Position numbers and translations under genes: made by a program
NCBI GenBank assembly: GCA_002425225.1
Contig: DILV01000030.1
Location: 1-64,000 of the forward strand
Length of the DNA stretch: 64,000 nt
Reading direction: 5' to 3'
Source of the DNA: Thiothrix sp. UBA5583
Lineage (GTDB): Bacteria > Pseudomonadota > Gammaproteobacteria > Thiotrichales > Thiotrichaceae
The notes under the pieces: model-generated
The model's input: the letters and a program-made list of their open reading frames with translations, nothing else
Database searches by the model: none
Told to the model about the DNA's origin: nothing
Shown here: positions 27,841-36,437 of the stretch, one piece after another
Layout: the number at the start of each line of letters is the position of its first letter
How positions within the stretch are numbered: the stretch's first letter is position 1

Positions 27841-29673
27841 TTACAGGGCTGGCAGCGCTTCTTGTTGCTCCAGCCAGTGCCTGACCAGTTTCAGCAATTC
27901 ATCCTGTTTGACGGGTTTGGGTAGATAATCGTCCATACCGACGCTCATGCATTTTTCCTTGTCACCTTTTAACGCATTCGCGGTCATGGCAATTACTGGA
28001 GTGCGGCCTTTGAGAATATTTTCCCGCTCCCATTTGCGAATGTATCGGGTGGCGGTGTAGCCATCCATTTCCGGCATGTTGATGTCCATCAGCACCAGTT
28101 TGTAAGGGCGGGTACGCATGGCTTTGAGCGCCAGTTTGCCAGTGGTGACGTGATCGACCTGAATCTTGATCTTTTCCAGCATGGTAATGGCGATCAGCGC
28201 ATTGACCGGGTTGTCCTCTGCCAACAATAGCGCCGGGAGTAGCGGTTTGACAGGTTTGGGGGTGGGTGTATGGTGTACTGGTGTATGCGTCTGGTTGTGT
28301 CTGGGGGAGCCGTGGCGGCGCATGGTGTCAGTCAGTACATCACGCAGGGTGATGGAACGCACCGGTTTGGTGACGGCAGCTTGCACGCCTGCCTGCTTTT
28401 GCTTTTCCTGCGAAATACCGTAGGAAGTCAGCATGACGATGGGGGTTTGGTCATGGCGTGAATCAGTGCGGATGGTCTTTGCCAGCGCAATACCATCCAT
28501 TTGCGGCATGAACCAGTCCAGCAACAGAATATCGAATGGTTTGTTGATCAGCAGGGATTCTTCCATTTTGTGGAGTGCGTCATGCCCGTTACTGACAATG
28601 ATGGCTTCGGCTTTCCAGGCGTGCAGGTAGCTTTCCAGAATACGGCGGTTGGTTTCGTTGTCGTCGACCACCAGTACCCGGCAGCCTTCCAGATGCTTGG
28701 TCTGGCTGCTGAGATGGGAGCTTTCAACTACAGGGAACTCGATTTCAAACCAGAAGGTACTGCCTTGCCCGGTGGTGCTGTTCAGACCAATCTTGCCTCC
28801 CATCATTTCGGCAAATTCCTTGACGATGGTCAGGCCAAGACCTGTGCCGCCGTAACGCCGGTTGATGGAGGCATCCACCTGCACGAAGGATTCAAACACG
28901 CTTTTTTGCATGGCAGGTGGAATGCCGATGCCGGTATCACGTACTTCAAATCGCAGTACGGCTGAATCGTCGCGGATTTCCTTCAGTTCTAGCCCAGTAT
29001 AGACTTCACCGCGTTCGGTAAACTTGATGGCATTGCCGATCAGGTTCATCAGCATTTGTCGCAATCGTGCCGGGTCGCCCTTGATCCGTGCCGGGATTTC
29101 TTCGGGGATGTAGCACTGGACTTCGAGGTTTTTTTCCTGCGCCATAGTGGACATGATGCCACTGATGCTTTCCACCAGTTCACGTGGCGAAAATTCGATG
29201 ATTTCCAGCTCAATGCCGCCCGCTTTCAGTTTGGAAAAGTCGAGAATGTTGTTGATGATGTCGAGCATCACTTCGCAGGAGGCGTAGGCGGTATCAACGA
29301 ACAGTTTTTGCCTGTCATCCAGCGTGGTACCTTTGACGATTTCCAGCGAGCCGAGAATGCCGTGAATGGGGGTGCGTAGCTCATGGCTCATGTTGGCCAT
29401 GAAGCGGGTTTTCTGTTCCGATCTGTGCAGGGCATCAATACGCTGTTCTGTCTCGGTTTTCAGGTCATCATACAGTTTGCGCATTTCCTGTGAAGAAACT
29501 TCCAGTGAGCGTTCCAGCAGGTATTGGGCATCACTGGTTCCGGTGTAGGACAGGTCAATCAGGTGTAGGAATTCCTGCCATTTTTCCATGTCATTAGGTA
29601 GGGTGTCCGCTTTGAAGCCGTTGCGTTTGAGCTGTTTCTGCAAGCGGCGATGCAGGGGTTTAGTCTCCTTCAT
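27841..29673 (-). CDS. Hybrid sensor histidine kinase with two receiver domains
   Basis: A 610-residue soluble hybrid kinase with no membrane segment. A coiled region (residues about 50-90) leads into the dimerisation domain with the phospho-accepting His97 in MANMSHELRTP. The ATPase domain has N-box LIGNAIKFTE, DTGIGIP and GGTGLGL. Two receiver domains follow, with phosphorylatable Asp386 (LLLDWFMPQMDG) and Asp530 (VLMDINMPEMDG), joined by a His/Thr/Pro-rich linker. There is no HPt domain, so a separate phosphotransfer partner is needed. The gene overlaps the end of the FIST sensor gene by 14 nt; FIST domains are ligand-sensing modules that often work with such kinases, so the pair is probably one signalling unit. 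Confidence 0.93.
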   Translation of the reverse strand: MKETKPLHRRLQKQLKRNGFKADTLPNDMEKWQEFLHLIDLSYTGTSDAQYLLERSLEVSSQEMRKLYDDLKTETEQRIDALHRSEQKTRFMANMSHELRTPIHGILGSLEIVKGTTLDDRQKLFVDTAYASCEVMLDIINNILDFSKLKAGGIELEIIEFSPRELVESISGIMSTMAQEKNLEVQCYIPEEIPARIKGDPARLRQMLMNLIGNAIKFTERGEVYTGLELKEIRDDSAVLRFEVRDTGIGIPPAMQKSVFESFVQVDASINRRYGGTGLGLTIVKEFAEMMGGKIGLNSTTGQGSTFWFEIEFPVVESSHLSSQTKHLEGCRVLVVDDNETNRRILESYLHAWKAEAIIVSNGHDALHKMEESLLINKPFDILLLDWFMPQMDGIALAKTIRTDSRHDQTPIVMLTSYGISQEKQKQAGVQAAVTKPVRSITLRDVLTDTMRRHGSPRHNQTHTPVHHTPTPKPVKPLLPALLLAEDNPVNALIAITMLEKIKIQVDHVTTGKLALKAMRTRPYKLVLMDINMPEMDGYTATRYIRKWERENILKGRTPVIAMTANALKGDKEKCMSVGMDDYLPKPVKQDELLKLVRHWLEQQEALPAL

Positions 29674-30805
29674 ACAGCACCGTCAGGGTCATGGTTTCAT
29701 TGTGCAGGCTGCACCAGCCTGTGCCTTGTGCGGTTGGCGCAATTTCGCCATAGGAATAAAAACCGAATTGCTGGCTGCCTTGCGGCAGATTTTCCAAGGT
29801 TGCTTCCAGTTCCTGGTAGGTATCTTCCTGCATCACCATTTTGCGCCCCGAGCAACTGATGGTGAGGGCAAGGGCTGGTGTGGAAGGTGGCAAGCGGTGA
29901 ATCAGGCTGCGGGCAGCGTTTTCTGCACCTTCGACCAGGTTATCGAAACTGCCATACATCAGTTGGATCTGGTAGCCATCCGGGACATCAGCAACAAAGG
30001 TCAGGCTGTTGTTTTCTTCATCCACGGCAACTGGCGTGCGCACCACATAATGGCGGCGGTCGTGCTGCCAGACCGCCAAGGGGAAACGTAAACAGGCGGC
30101 TGGCAAGTCATTGGCGTGTTCACCCAGGTATTCCTTGTAGAGTTGCAGGGCAGGGCGACCGTCAATTTCATGCAGAATTCTGCCTGTAGCACGGGTAATC
30201 ATGCGTTCCGGGCCAAACGGCTTGAAACCATCCTTGGCCTGGCTAGCAATGACGAAATGTTCTCCATAAAAGCCGATGCCGCAAACCATGTGCGAGGCAG
30301 GTAGCCCGTCACACAACACCCATGTTGTCCTGAATTGCAAGTGATCGCTGGAGAGGCCGCCGACAACCGTTACCTGTTGCTGGTTGATGAGGGAAGCCAT
30401 ACCGCTGATCAGGTCACATCCTTGTGTATTAAGGCCATCGGTCAAGACCAGAATACCTTTCAAATCATCGTTGTTGAGACTGCTGGCGATGCTAATACCA
30501 GCTTGTTTTGATTCCTGTGGGCTGTTCAATTCGGCAAATGCGATTGCCAAACGGGTCTTGTGAAAACGGATGATGCCTACAACCAAGGCATTTTCCATAA
30601 TGGTGTCGTTATAAATGCTGGAAAGGGTAGAGCAGCCAGCAATCACTGAGCGCGGGTACTTTGCCTGTAATTCATCCAGTGCTTGCTGATACGGCTTAAT
30701 GTCTGGTTCACTGAATATCAGCACCAGGGTTCCGGGAGAATCGAAAGCGGGAAGCGGCTTTTGCCAGCCAGTTGCCTGGGTGAAGTATGTCAATACAACC
30801 TGCAT
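29660..30805 (-). CDS. FIST-domain sensory protein
   Basis: A 381-residue protein made of FIST-N and FIST-C domains, a module proposed to bind small ligands such as amino acids. Seen: the FIST-N core around VIAGCSTLSSIYNDT, LVLTDGL and VVGGLSSDHLQF, and the FIST-C part from PALQLYKEYLGEHAND to FGFYSYGEIAPT, which carries the SYGEI signature near the C-terminus. No signal peptide or membrane segment is visible, so it is cytoplasmic. It overlaps the hybrid kinase gene by 14 nt and is transcribed first, suggesting a FIST receptor passing its signal to that kinase. Confidence 0.9.
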   Translation of the reverse strand: MQVVLTYFTQATGWQKPLPAFDSPGTLVLIFSEPDIKPYQQALDELQAKYPRSVIAGCSTLSSIYNDTIMENALVVGIIRFHKTRLAIAFAELNSPQESKQAGISIASSLNNDDLKGILVLTDGLNTQGCDLISGMASLINQQQVTVVGGLSSDHLQFRTTWVLCDGLPASHMVCGIGFYGEHFVIASQAKDGFKPFGPERMITRATGRILHEIDGRPALQLYKEYLGEHANDLPAACLRFPLAVWQHDRRHYVVRTPVAVDEENNSLTFVADVPDGYQIQLMYGSFDNLVEGAENAARSLIHRLPPSTPALALTISCSGRKMVMQEDTYQELEATLENLPQGSQQFGFYSYGEIAPTAQGTGWCSLHNETMTLTVLYEGD

Positions 30806-31065
30806 GAAAGGGATACCCTCTTAGCGCCTGTTTCCCGTTTGCCGGGATCAGGATGTCTGTTATTTTTTATCTACATTGTCGAAAAAATATTACCATAAGC
30901 AGCGCTGCTTTTCTCTACCACTTGTCGGGAGTTGCCTTGGCAAGTGAGTTATTTCCTTATTACCATGCAATGCATGATTTTTGACCTATTGAGAATTGTC
31001 ACCTCTTTTTTTTTGCGCAGGGCGTATTCTGAAGGTGTCCATAAGCGAGAAAAGGAGAATGCAAA

Positions 31066-31434
31066 ATGAGAGTTGTTCGTTCTTTGTTGATTGGCCTGCT
31101 CGTTGCGTCACCGCTATGTATGGCGGATTCTGCCCAGCCATTACCAGGAGAAGGTGTGGGCGCAGACATTAGTCAGCCTGCTGACAAGGTTTTGCGAGCG
31201 GAAGGTTGGGAACTGCAAATCTGGTATCGCGCCAAAGGTTCCCGTAGCGAAGGGCAGCATGGTGTTCTGCTTCAGGGGGGCAAAGCCATCAAGGGAAAAA
31301 GTACAGGTGAGGAACTGGAGACAGCTTTGGGCAAGATGAAATTTTACGGTGATGTCCCAACTGTCATGTGGGAACCCAGCGGCTGGCACTTTGCTGACAA
31401 AACCTTAATCAAGCCATCAACCTTCTGCCCGTAG
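31066..31434 (+). CDS. Small secreted protein of unknown function
   Basis: A 122-residue protein not recognised. It has a Sec signal peptide (RSLLIGLLVASPLCMA, cleavage near residue 20) and a GAAAAGGAGA ribosome binding site just before the ATG, so it is likely a real gene. The mature part of about 100 residues is mixed charged and hydrophobic, with a single Cys two residues from the C-terminus (STFCP). It stands alone between the FIST gene (opposite strand) and tRNA-Leu (opposite strand). The 260 bp upstream contains a perfect 14-bp palindrome AAGCAGCGCTGCTT (30897-30910) but no clear promoter. Confidence 0.6.
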   Translation: MRVVRSLLIGLLVASPLCMADSAQPLPGEGVGADISQPADKVLRAEGWELQIWYRAKGSRSEGQHGVLLQGGKAIKGKSTGEELETALGKMKFYGDVPTVMWEPSGWHFADKTLIKPSTFCP

Positions 31435-31464
31435 CATGAAGCATTTTCTTTAGTGCAAAAACAA

Positions 31465-31492
31465 AAAAGCCAGTCATTTCTGACTGGCTTTT
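31465..31492 (-). terminator. Terminator of tRNA-Leu, probably bidirectional
   Basis: A 12-bp perfect stem, AAAAGCCAGTCA with TGACTGGCTTTT, and a 4-nt loop. Read on the minus strand it starts 5 nt after the tRNA CCA and is followed by a U-rich run (TTTTTTGTTTTT). It may also stop plus-strand transcription from the small secreted-protein gene. Confidence 0.9.
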
Positions 31493-31497
31493 GAGAT

Positions 31498-31582
31498 TGG
31501 TGCCGAGAAGAGGACTCGAACCTCCACGGGTCGCCCCACTAATACCTGAAACTAGCGCGTCTACCAATTCCGCCATCTCGGC
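31498..31582 (-). tRNA. tRNA-Leu (anticodon CAG)
   Basis: An 85-nt class II tRNA reading CUG codons. The acceptor stem pairs GCCGAGA with TCTCGGC and the 3' CCA is encoded. The anticodon loop TTCAGGT sits on a 5-bp stem (CTAGT/ATTAG), a long variable arm follows, and the T-arm contains GGTTCGAGTCC. It has its own promoter and terminator. Confidence 0.97.
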
Positions 31583-31618
31583 ATTCACTAAAACATCGCT
31601 GCGTTGTGAGAGGCGAAT

Positions 31619-31645
31619 CTTATAGACCTTGCTGACGCTTGTCAA
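31619..31645 (-). promoter_or_regulatory. Promoter of tRNA-Leu
   Basis: On the minus strand TTGACA (plus coordinates 31640-31645) precedes TATAAG (31619-31624) with a 15-bp spacer. An alternative -10, TAAGAT, would give 17 bp. It lies about 37 bp upstream of the mature 5' end of the tRNA and is divergent from rnr. Confidence 0.6.
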
Positions 31646-31725
31646 ACACGAAAGTGCGTTTTTGTTGCATTTTTTTGGTATGCTTGCGTTCCATGACAAT
31701 ACATACACCACAAGGACACTTTTCA

Positions 31726-34059
31726 TTGAAGGTTAACGACCCCCACAGCCAGCGCGAAGCCGAGAAATACGATAATCCCATCCCCAGCCGCGAACTGATC
31801 CTGCAAGTGCTGGATCAAAGCGGCCAGCCGCTGGACTTTGCCGACCTTTCCGCCAAATTGCATCTCAGCGACGAACGCGACCTCGATGCCCTGAAAAAAC
31901 GCCTGCGGGCGATGGAACGCGACGGGCAACTGCTGTACAACCGCCGCCGCCAATACGTACCGATTGCCCACACCGACCTGATTGCCGGGCGTGTGATCGG
32001 TCACCCCGACGGCTTCGGTTTCCTCAAACCAGATGACGGCACACCCGACCTGTTCCTGCACGCCAAGCAAATGCGCAGCCTGCTGCACGGCGACCGTGCG
32101 CTGGTCAGCGTGCGTGGGCTTGACCCCAAAGGCCGCCGTGAAGGCGCGGTCGTGGAAATTCTGGAACGCGGTACGACACAAGTGGTTGGGCGCTATTTTC
32201 AGGAAGGTGGCGTCGGCTTCGTCGCCCCGGACAATTCCCGCATTAGCCAGGACATTCTGATTCCATCGGAAAACAAGGGCGAAGCCAAACACGGTCAAAT
32301 TGTGGTGGCCGCCATTGTCGAGCAGCCCTCCAAATACGCCCAACCCAAGGGCAAGATTGTGGAAGTGCTGGGCGACCACATGGCTCCCGGCATGGAAATC
32401 GACGTAGCCATCCGCAGCCACCAGTTGCCGTTTGAATGGTCAGCGGAAATCAGCGAAGAATCCGACCAGTTCGGCTACGAAGTGCCGGAAGATGCCAAGC
32501 AAGGCCGCGTAGACTTGCGCAACACCCCGCTCGTCACCATCGACGGCGAAGACGCCAAAGACTTTGACGATGCCGTGTACTGCGAGCGCGAAGGCAACAA
32601 CTGGCGCTTGCTGGTGGCAATTGCCGACGTGTCGCATTACGTGCGCCTCGGCATGGCGATTGACAAGGAAGCCACCGAGCGCGGCACATCGGTCTATTTC
32701 CCCGGCAAAGTCATCCCGATGCTGCCGGAAATCCTCTCCAACGGCCTGTGCTCCCTCAACCCACACGTTGACCGCCTGTGCATGGTGTGCGAAGTGCGCG
32801 TCGGCCCGCGTGGCAAGCTGCTCAGCTACCAGTTCATGGAAGGCGTGATGCACTCCGCTGCCCGCCTCACCTACACCAAAATGGCGAAAATCGTGGTGGA
32901 TCGGGATGCAGAAACCCGCAACGAATACTCACCCGAACTGTGCGCACACCTTGACGACCTGTACGCACTCTACAAGGTGCTGCGCAAGGCGCGTGACCGG
33001 CGCGGCGCGATTGATTTCGAGACCGAAGAAACCCGCATTATTTTCGATGCCGAACGCAAGATCGAAGCCATCGTCCCCACCCAGCGCAACGATGCCCACA
33101 AGCTGATTGAAGAGTGCATGATCCTCGCCAATGTGTGCGCGGCAAAATTCCTCAGCAAGCACCGCATCCCGGCTTTGCATCGTGTCCACGACGGCCCTAC
33201 CCCGGAAAAGCTGGCGGATTTGCGCCAGTTCCTTAGCGGGCTGGGCTTGTCGATGGGCGGCGGCGATGAACCCACCCCTGCCGATTATACCGCCCTGCTC
33301 GATAGCCTCGGTGAACGCCCTGACCGGCACATGATCCAGACCGTGTTGCTGCGTTCCATGTCGCAAGCGGTCTACAGCCCCGAAGCCAACGGGCATTTCG
33401 GGCTGGCACAGGAACATTACGCCCATTTCACCTCACCGATCCGCCGCTACCCGGATTTGCTGGTACACCGCGCCATCCGCCATATCCTGCGCGGCGGCAA
33501 GGTCGGCAACTTCGACTACAAGCACAAGGCCATGATGGCGCTGGGCGAACACTGTTCCATGACCGAACGCCGTGCCGACGACGCCACTCGCGACGTGACG
33601 GCCTGGCTGAAATGCGAATACATGCAGGAACACGTCGGTGACAGCTTCAGCGGCGTCATTTCCGGCGTCACGGGCTTCGGCCTGTTCGTGGAACTGAGCG
33701 ACATCTACGTGGAAGGCTTGGTACATATCACCGCGCTGACCAGCGATTACTACCATTTCGACCCTGCTCGCCACCAGTTGACCGGGGAAAACTCCGGGCG
33801 CATTTACCGCCTCGGCGACACTCTGCAAGTCACGGTAGCGCGGGTAGACCTCGACGAGCGCAAGATCGACTTCGTGCTGGCAAAAACGGCAGGTGAACAG
33901 GAACGGAAACCCGCTGGCAAAAGCCGCAAATCCGGCGGCAAGAGCAAAGGCAAACAAGCTTCCCAGCCCGCGCAGAAACCTGCTGCCAAAACCAGTGCCA
34001 AACCCACTGGCAAAAAGCCATCCAACCGCAAACCCCGCAAGAAGAAACCGAAAACCTGA
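31726..34059 (+). CDS. rnr: Ribonuclease R (probable TTG start)
   Basis: A 3'-5' processive exoribonuclease of about 777 residues that degrades structured RNA, tmRNA-tagged messages and rRNA fragments. An N-terminal helix-turn-helix leads into cold-shock domains, the RNB catalytic core with the Asp cluster DGEDAKDFDDAV, an S1 domain (GVISGVTGFGLFVELSDIYVEG) and a Lys-rich tail. The TTG at 31726 is chosen because AAGGA at about 31712-31716 is spaced 9 nt from it and because the protein then begins LKVNDPHSQREAEKYDNPIPSRE-like, matching the E. coli N-terminus. The in-frame ATG at 31693 has no ribosome binding site. rlmB overlaps its stop codon. Codon use is more GC-rich at third positions than in most of the window. 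Confidence 0.95.
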   Translation: MKVNDPHSQREAEKYDNPIPSRELILQVLDQSGQPLDFADLSAKLHLSDERDLDALKKRLRAMERDGQLLYNRRRQYVPIAHTDLIAGRVIGHPDGFGFLKPDDGTPDLFLHAKQMRSLLHGDRALVSVRGLDPKGRREGAVVEILERGTTQVVGRYFQEGGVGFVAPDNSRISQDILIPSENKGEAKHGQIVVAAIVEQPSKYAQPKGKIVEVLGDHMAPGMEIDVAIRSHQLPFEWSAEISEESDQFGYEVPEDAKQGRVDLRNTPLVTIDGEDAKDFDDAVYCEREGNNWRLLVAIADVSHYVRLGMAIDKEATERGTSVYFPGKVIPMLPEILSNGLCSLNPHVDRLCMVCEVRVGPRGKLLSYQFMEGVMHSAARLTYTKMAKIVVDRDAETRNEYSPELCAHLDDLYALYKVLRKARDRRGAIDFETEETRIIFDAERKIEAIVPTQRNDAHKLIEECMILANVCAAKFLSKHRIPALHRVHDGPTPEKLADLRQFLSGLGLSMGGGDEPTPADYTALLDSLGERPDRHMIQTVLLRSMSQAVYSPEANGHFGLAQEHYAHFTSPIRRYPDLLVHRAIRHILRGGKVGNFDYKHKAMMALGEHCSMTERRADDATRDVTAWLKCEYMQEHVGDSFSGVISGVTGFGLFVELSDIYVEGLVHITALTSDYYHFDPARHQLTGENSGRIYRLGDTLQVTVARVDLDERKIDFVLAKTAGEQERKPAGKSRKSGGKSKGKQASQPAQKPAAKTSAKPTGKKPSNRKPRKKKPKT

Positions 34060-34808
34060 TGTCCAAATCGACCATTTACGGCATCCACGCCGTTGAAACC
34101 GCGTTGCGCAACGACCCCGAAAACCTGGGGCAAATCTGGCTGGACAAACGCAGCCGCAACGACCGCCTGAAAAAGCTGGAGAAACAGGCCGCAGACAGTG
34201 GCTTGCATCTGCAACTGACTGACCCCGACCGGTTGGACAAGATGGCAGGCCACAACCGTCATCAGGGAGTGGTTGCCGAGTATTACAAGCTCAAGAACTG
34301 GACAGAAAACGACCTCTACGACCTGATGGACGGGCTGGAAGCAACCCCGTTCCTGCTGGTGCTGGATGGCGTGACCGACCCGCACAACCTCGGCGCGTGT
34401 TTGCGCACGGCGGAAGGCGCGGGCGTCCATGCGGTGATTGCCCCCAAGGACAATGCCGCCAGCATTACCCCGACGGTGCGCAAGGTAGCCTCCGGTGCGG
34501 CAGAGATCATGCCGTTCATCCCCGTCACCAACCTTGCCCGCACGCTGGATACCCTCAAGCAGCGCGGCATCTGGCTGACCGGCACCAGCGACAAGGCCAA
34601 GCAGACCTTGTATCAGGCCGATTTGAAAGGGCCGCTGGCACTGGTGATGGGCGCAGAAGGCGCAGGCATCCGCCGGTTGACGGAGGAACGTTGCGATTAC
34701 CTGATTTCCATCCCCATGCAGGGGCAGGTGTCGAGTTTGAATGTGTCGGTGGCAACGGGGGTGTGTTTGTATGAAGCCCTGCGCCAACGTGGCGTTGCAC
34801 CGTTTTGA
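34059..34808 (+). CDS. rlmB: 23S rRNA (guanosine-2'-O-)-methyltransferase RlmB
   Basis: A SPOUT/TrmH-family enzyme of 249 residues that methylates G2251 of 23S rRNA. It shows the N-terminal substrate-binding part (STIYGIHAVETALRNDPE), then the SPOUT motifs LDGVTDPHNLGACLRTAEGAG, LVMGAEGAGIRRLTEERCD and the final IPMQGQVSSLNVSVATGV that builds the trefoil knot. The ATG overlaps the rnr stop by one base (TGATG), the same order as the E. coli rnr-rlmB operon, so translation is coupled. Confidence 0.97.
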   Translation: MSKSTIYGIHAVETALRNDPENLGQIWLDKRSRNDRLKKLEKQAADSGLHLQLTDPDRLDKMAGHNRHQGVVAEYYKLKNWTENDLYDLMDGLEATPFLLVLDGVTDPHNLGACLRTAEGAGVHAVIAPKDNAASITPTVRKVASGAAEIMPFIPVTNLARTLDTLKQRGIWLTGTSDKAKQTLYQADLKGPLALVMGAEGAGIRRLTEERCDYLISIPMQGQVSSLNVSVATGVCLYEALRQRGVAPF

Positions 34809-34866
34809 AGGGATGGGCTATGATGCGCGTCTTCCATGTATAAGCACACAATAACGGGGTAATGCA

Positions 34867-35490
34867 ATGAAACGTTTCTTCACTTTTATTTTTGCAATGA
34901 TGCTTGGTCTTGCCAGCAGTAGCGGCTGTTATGCCGAAGAAAAATCTGCTGAAAAGGCTGATGGACAATCAAAATCTGGAGGTAAAATGTCCACTATTCT
35001 CATCGAAACCAGCAAGGGCAACATCAAGGTTGAGTTGGATGCTGCCGCTGCTCCCAAAACGGTGGAAAACATTCTGGCTTATGTCAATGATGGTTTCTAT
35101 AACGGTACAATCTTCCACCGTGTCATTCCGGGTTTCATGATCCAGGGTGGTGGCATGACGGAAACCATGCAGGAAAAAGCCGACAAGCGTCCTCCTGTGC
35201 AGAATGAAGCCGATAATGGCCTGAAAAATGACCGTGGTACGATTGCAATGGCACGCACCATGGATCCGCATTCAGGCTCCTCCCAGTTTTTTATCAATGT
35301 GAAGAACAATGACTTCCTCAACTTCCGCTCTAAAACGCCACAAGGCTGGGGCTATGCGGTCTTTGGTAAGGTCGTTGAGGGTATGGATGTGGTTGATGCG
35401 ATTGTGGGGGTGAAAACCGGCAATTTCGGGCCACACGGCGATGTGCCAGTCCAGCCAGTCATCATGAGCAAGGTTTCGGTAGTCGACTGA
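34867..35490 (+). CDS. Exported cyclophilin-type peptidyl-prolyl isomerase
   Basis: A 207-residue protein: signal peptide ([19 protein letters not shown], cleavage near CYA-EE), a short charged linker, then a bacterial cyclophilin domain (residues about 41-207). The active-site stretches [14 protein letters not shown] and [13 protein letters not shown] are intact. It should speed proline isomerisation in periplasmic proteins. A second in-frame ATG at 34987, exactly where the domain begins ([15 protein letters not shown]), has a GGAGG 4 nt upstream; initiation there would give a leaderless cytoplasmic form like PpiB. The region SSGC is a poor lipobox, so ordinary cleavage is favoured. Confidence 0.93.
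   Translation: MKRFFTFIFAMMLGLASSSGCYAEEKSAEKADGQSKSGGKMSTILIETSKGNIKVELDAAAAPKTVENILAYVNDGFYNGTIFHRVIPGFMIQGGGMTETMQEKADKRPPVQNEADNGLKNDRGTIAMARTMDPHSGSSQFFINVKNNDFLNFRSKTPQGWGYAVFGKVVEGMDVVDAIVGVKTGNFGPHGDVPVQPVIMSKVSVVD
34978..34989 (+). promoter_or_regulatory. Possible internal ribosome binding site and start in the cyclophilin gene
   Basis: GGAGG (34978-34982), 4-nt spacer, ATG (34987-34989), in frame and at the exact start of the cyclophilin domain. This could allow dual localisation. The spacer is slightly short, and the purine run also encodes a Gly-rich linker, so coincidence is possible. Confidence 0.4.
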
Positions 35491-35502
35491 TTGTACTGCT
35501 GA

Positions 35503-35539
35503 GGCACGCCCTCACTGCAACGGTGGGGGCGTAAGTGCC
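35503..35539. terminator. Hairpin between convergent genes
   Basis: GGCAC-GCCC...GGGC-GTGCC stem with small bulges, between the cyclophilin stop and the stop of the proteasome-like gene. It is not followed by a strong T-run on either strand, so factor-independent termination is uncertain. Confidence 0.4.
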
Positions 35540-35546
35540 TTGTCAA

Positions 35547-36284
35547 TCAATACATGTGTTTCTGCACATACCCTTCCAGACGCGGCATGGCATGGAATGC
35601 TCTGTTCAACTGGTTTGCCCATTCGTGGCGGATGGAAGTCAGATAAGGGTCATCAGCTTCAAAGCGATACTGTCTGGGGCTCAGGAACTGGTCACGTGGA
35701 TAAATGGTGACTTCGATCGGTGGGCCTACACTGGCATTGCTTTTCATGGTGGAATCCATGGAAATCAGCGAGCAGATGGCGGCATCTTCCAGTGAGGTTT
35801 CACGGTGGAGAAAACGATCCAGCACCGGCTTGCCATATTTGCTTTCACCGATTTGCAGGTAAGGCGTGTCATCGGACGAGGTAATGTAATTGCCTTGCGG
35901 ATAAATCATGTAAATATTGGGATTACGCCCCAGGATCTGCCCACCCAGAATCAGGGTGGCATCCGGGATGAAGCCGGTCTGTTCCGTATGTTTGCGGATT
36001 TTGGCAACCAATACATCACCTAGGTATTCGGCAACATCAGCCAGATAGTGCAGGGTATTGATATTACGCGGCATTCCCTCCTGCACATCCCGGCGTACCT
36101 GTTGGATCACGCTTTGGGTAGTGGCAAGATTGCCTGCACTCATAATAACCAGCATCCGATCAGGATTGGTTTCACAACGGTGCATTTTGCTGTAAGTACT
36201 AACATTGTCGATCCCGGCGTTGGTTCGGGAATCAGAGGTTAAAACAAGCCCTGCATCAAGGGATACGCCTATACAGTATGTCAT
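35547..36284 (-). CDS. Anbu/BPH proteasome-type peptidase
   Basis: A 245-residue Ntn-hydrolase of the Anbu (bacterial proteasome homologue) type, related to HslV and 20S beta subunits. The N-terminus MTYCIGVSLDAGLVLTSDSRTN places Thr2 as nucleophile after Met removal, with the conserved SDSRTNAG and the later SAGNLAT. Known Anbu proteins form helical, open-ring assemblies; no unfoldase partner or physiological substrate is established. It usually sits with genes for an alpha-E protein, a circularly permuted ATP-grasp and a transglutaminase; none of these flank it here, where it is an isolated gene. Confidence 0.9.
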   Translation of the reverse strand: MTYCIGVSLDAGLVLTSDSRTNAGIDNVSTYSKMHRCETNPDRMLVIMSAGNLATTQSVIQQVRRDVQEGMPRNINTLHYLADVAEYLGDVLVAKIRKHTEQTGFIPDATLILGGQILGRNPNIYMIYPQGNYITSSDDTPYLQIGESKYGKPVLDRFLHRETSLEDAAICSLISMDSTMKSNASVGPPIEVTIYPRDQFLSPRQYRFEADDPYLTSIRHEWANQLNRAFHAMPRLEGYVQKHMY

Positions 36285-36437
36285 ATGGGTACTGAGTGGT
36301 TGAGGTTAAGATAACTTATTCGACTCTGTGTTACAGGTCAATGTTCTATTGCTTTTGTTTTTGGTTTGTAAGCTACTCCCTCATGCCAATAAGCGTTAAA
36401 CTCTGCATTTTTCAGCTATCCGCAAGCGGAGACAGGA

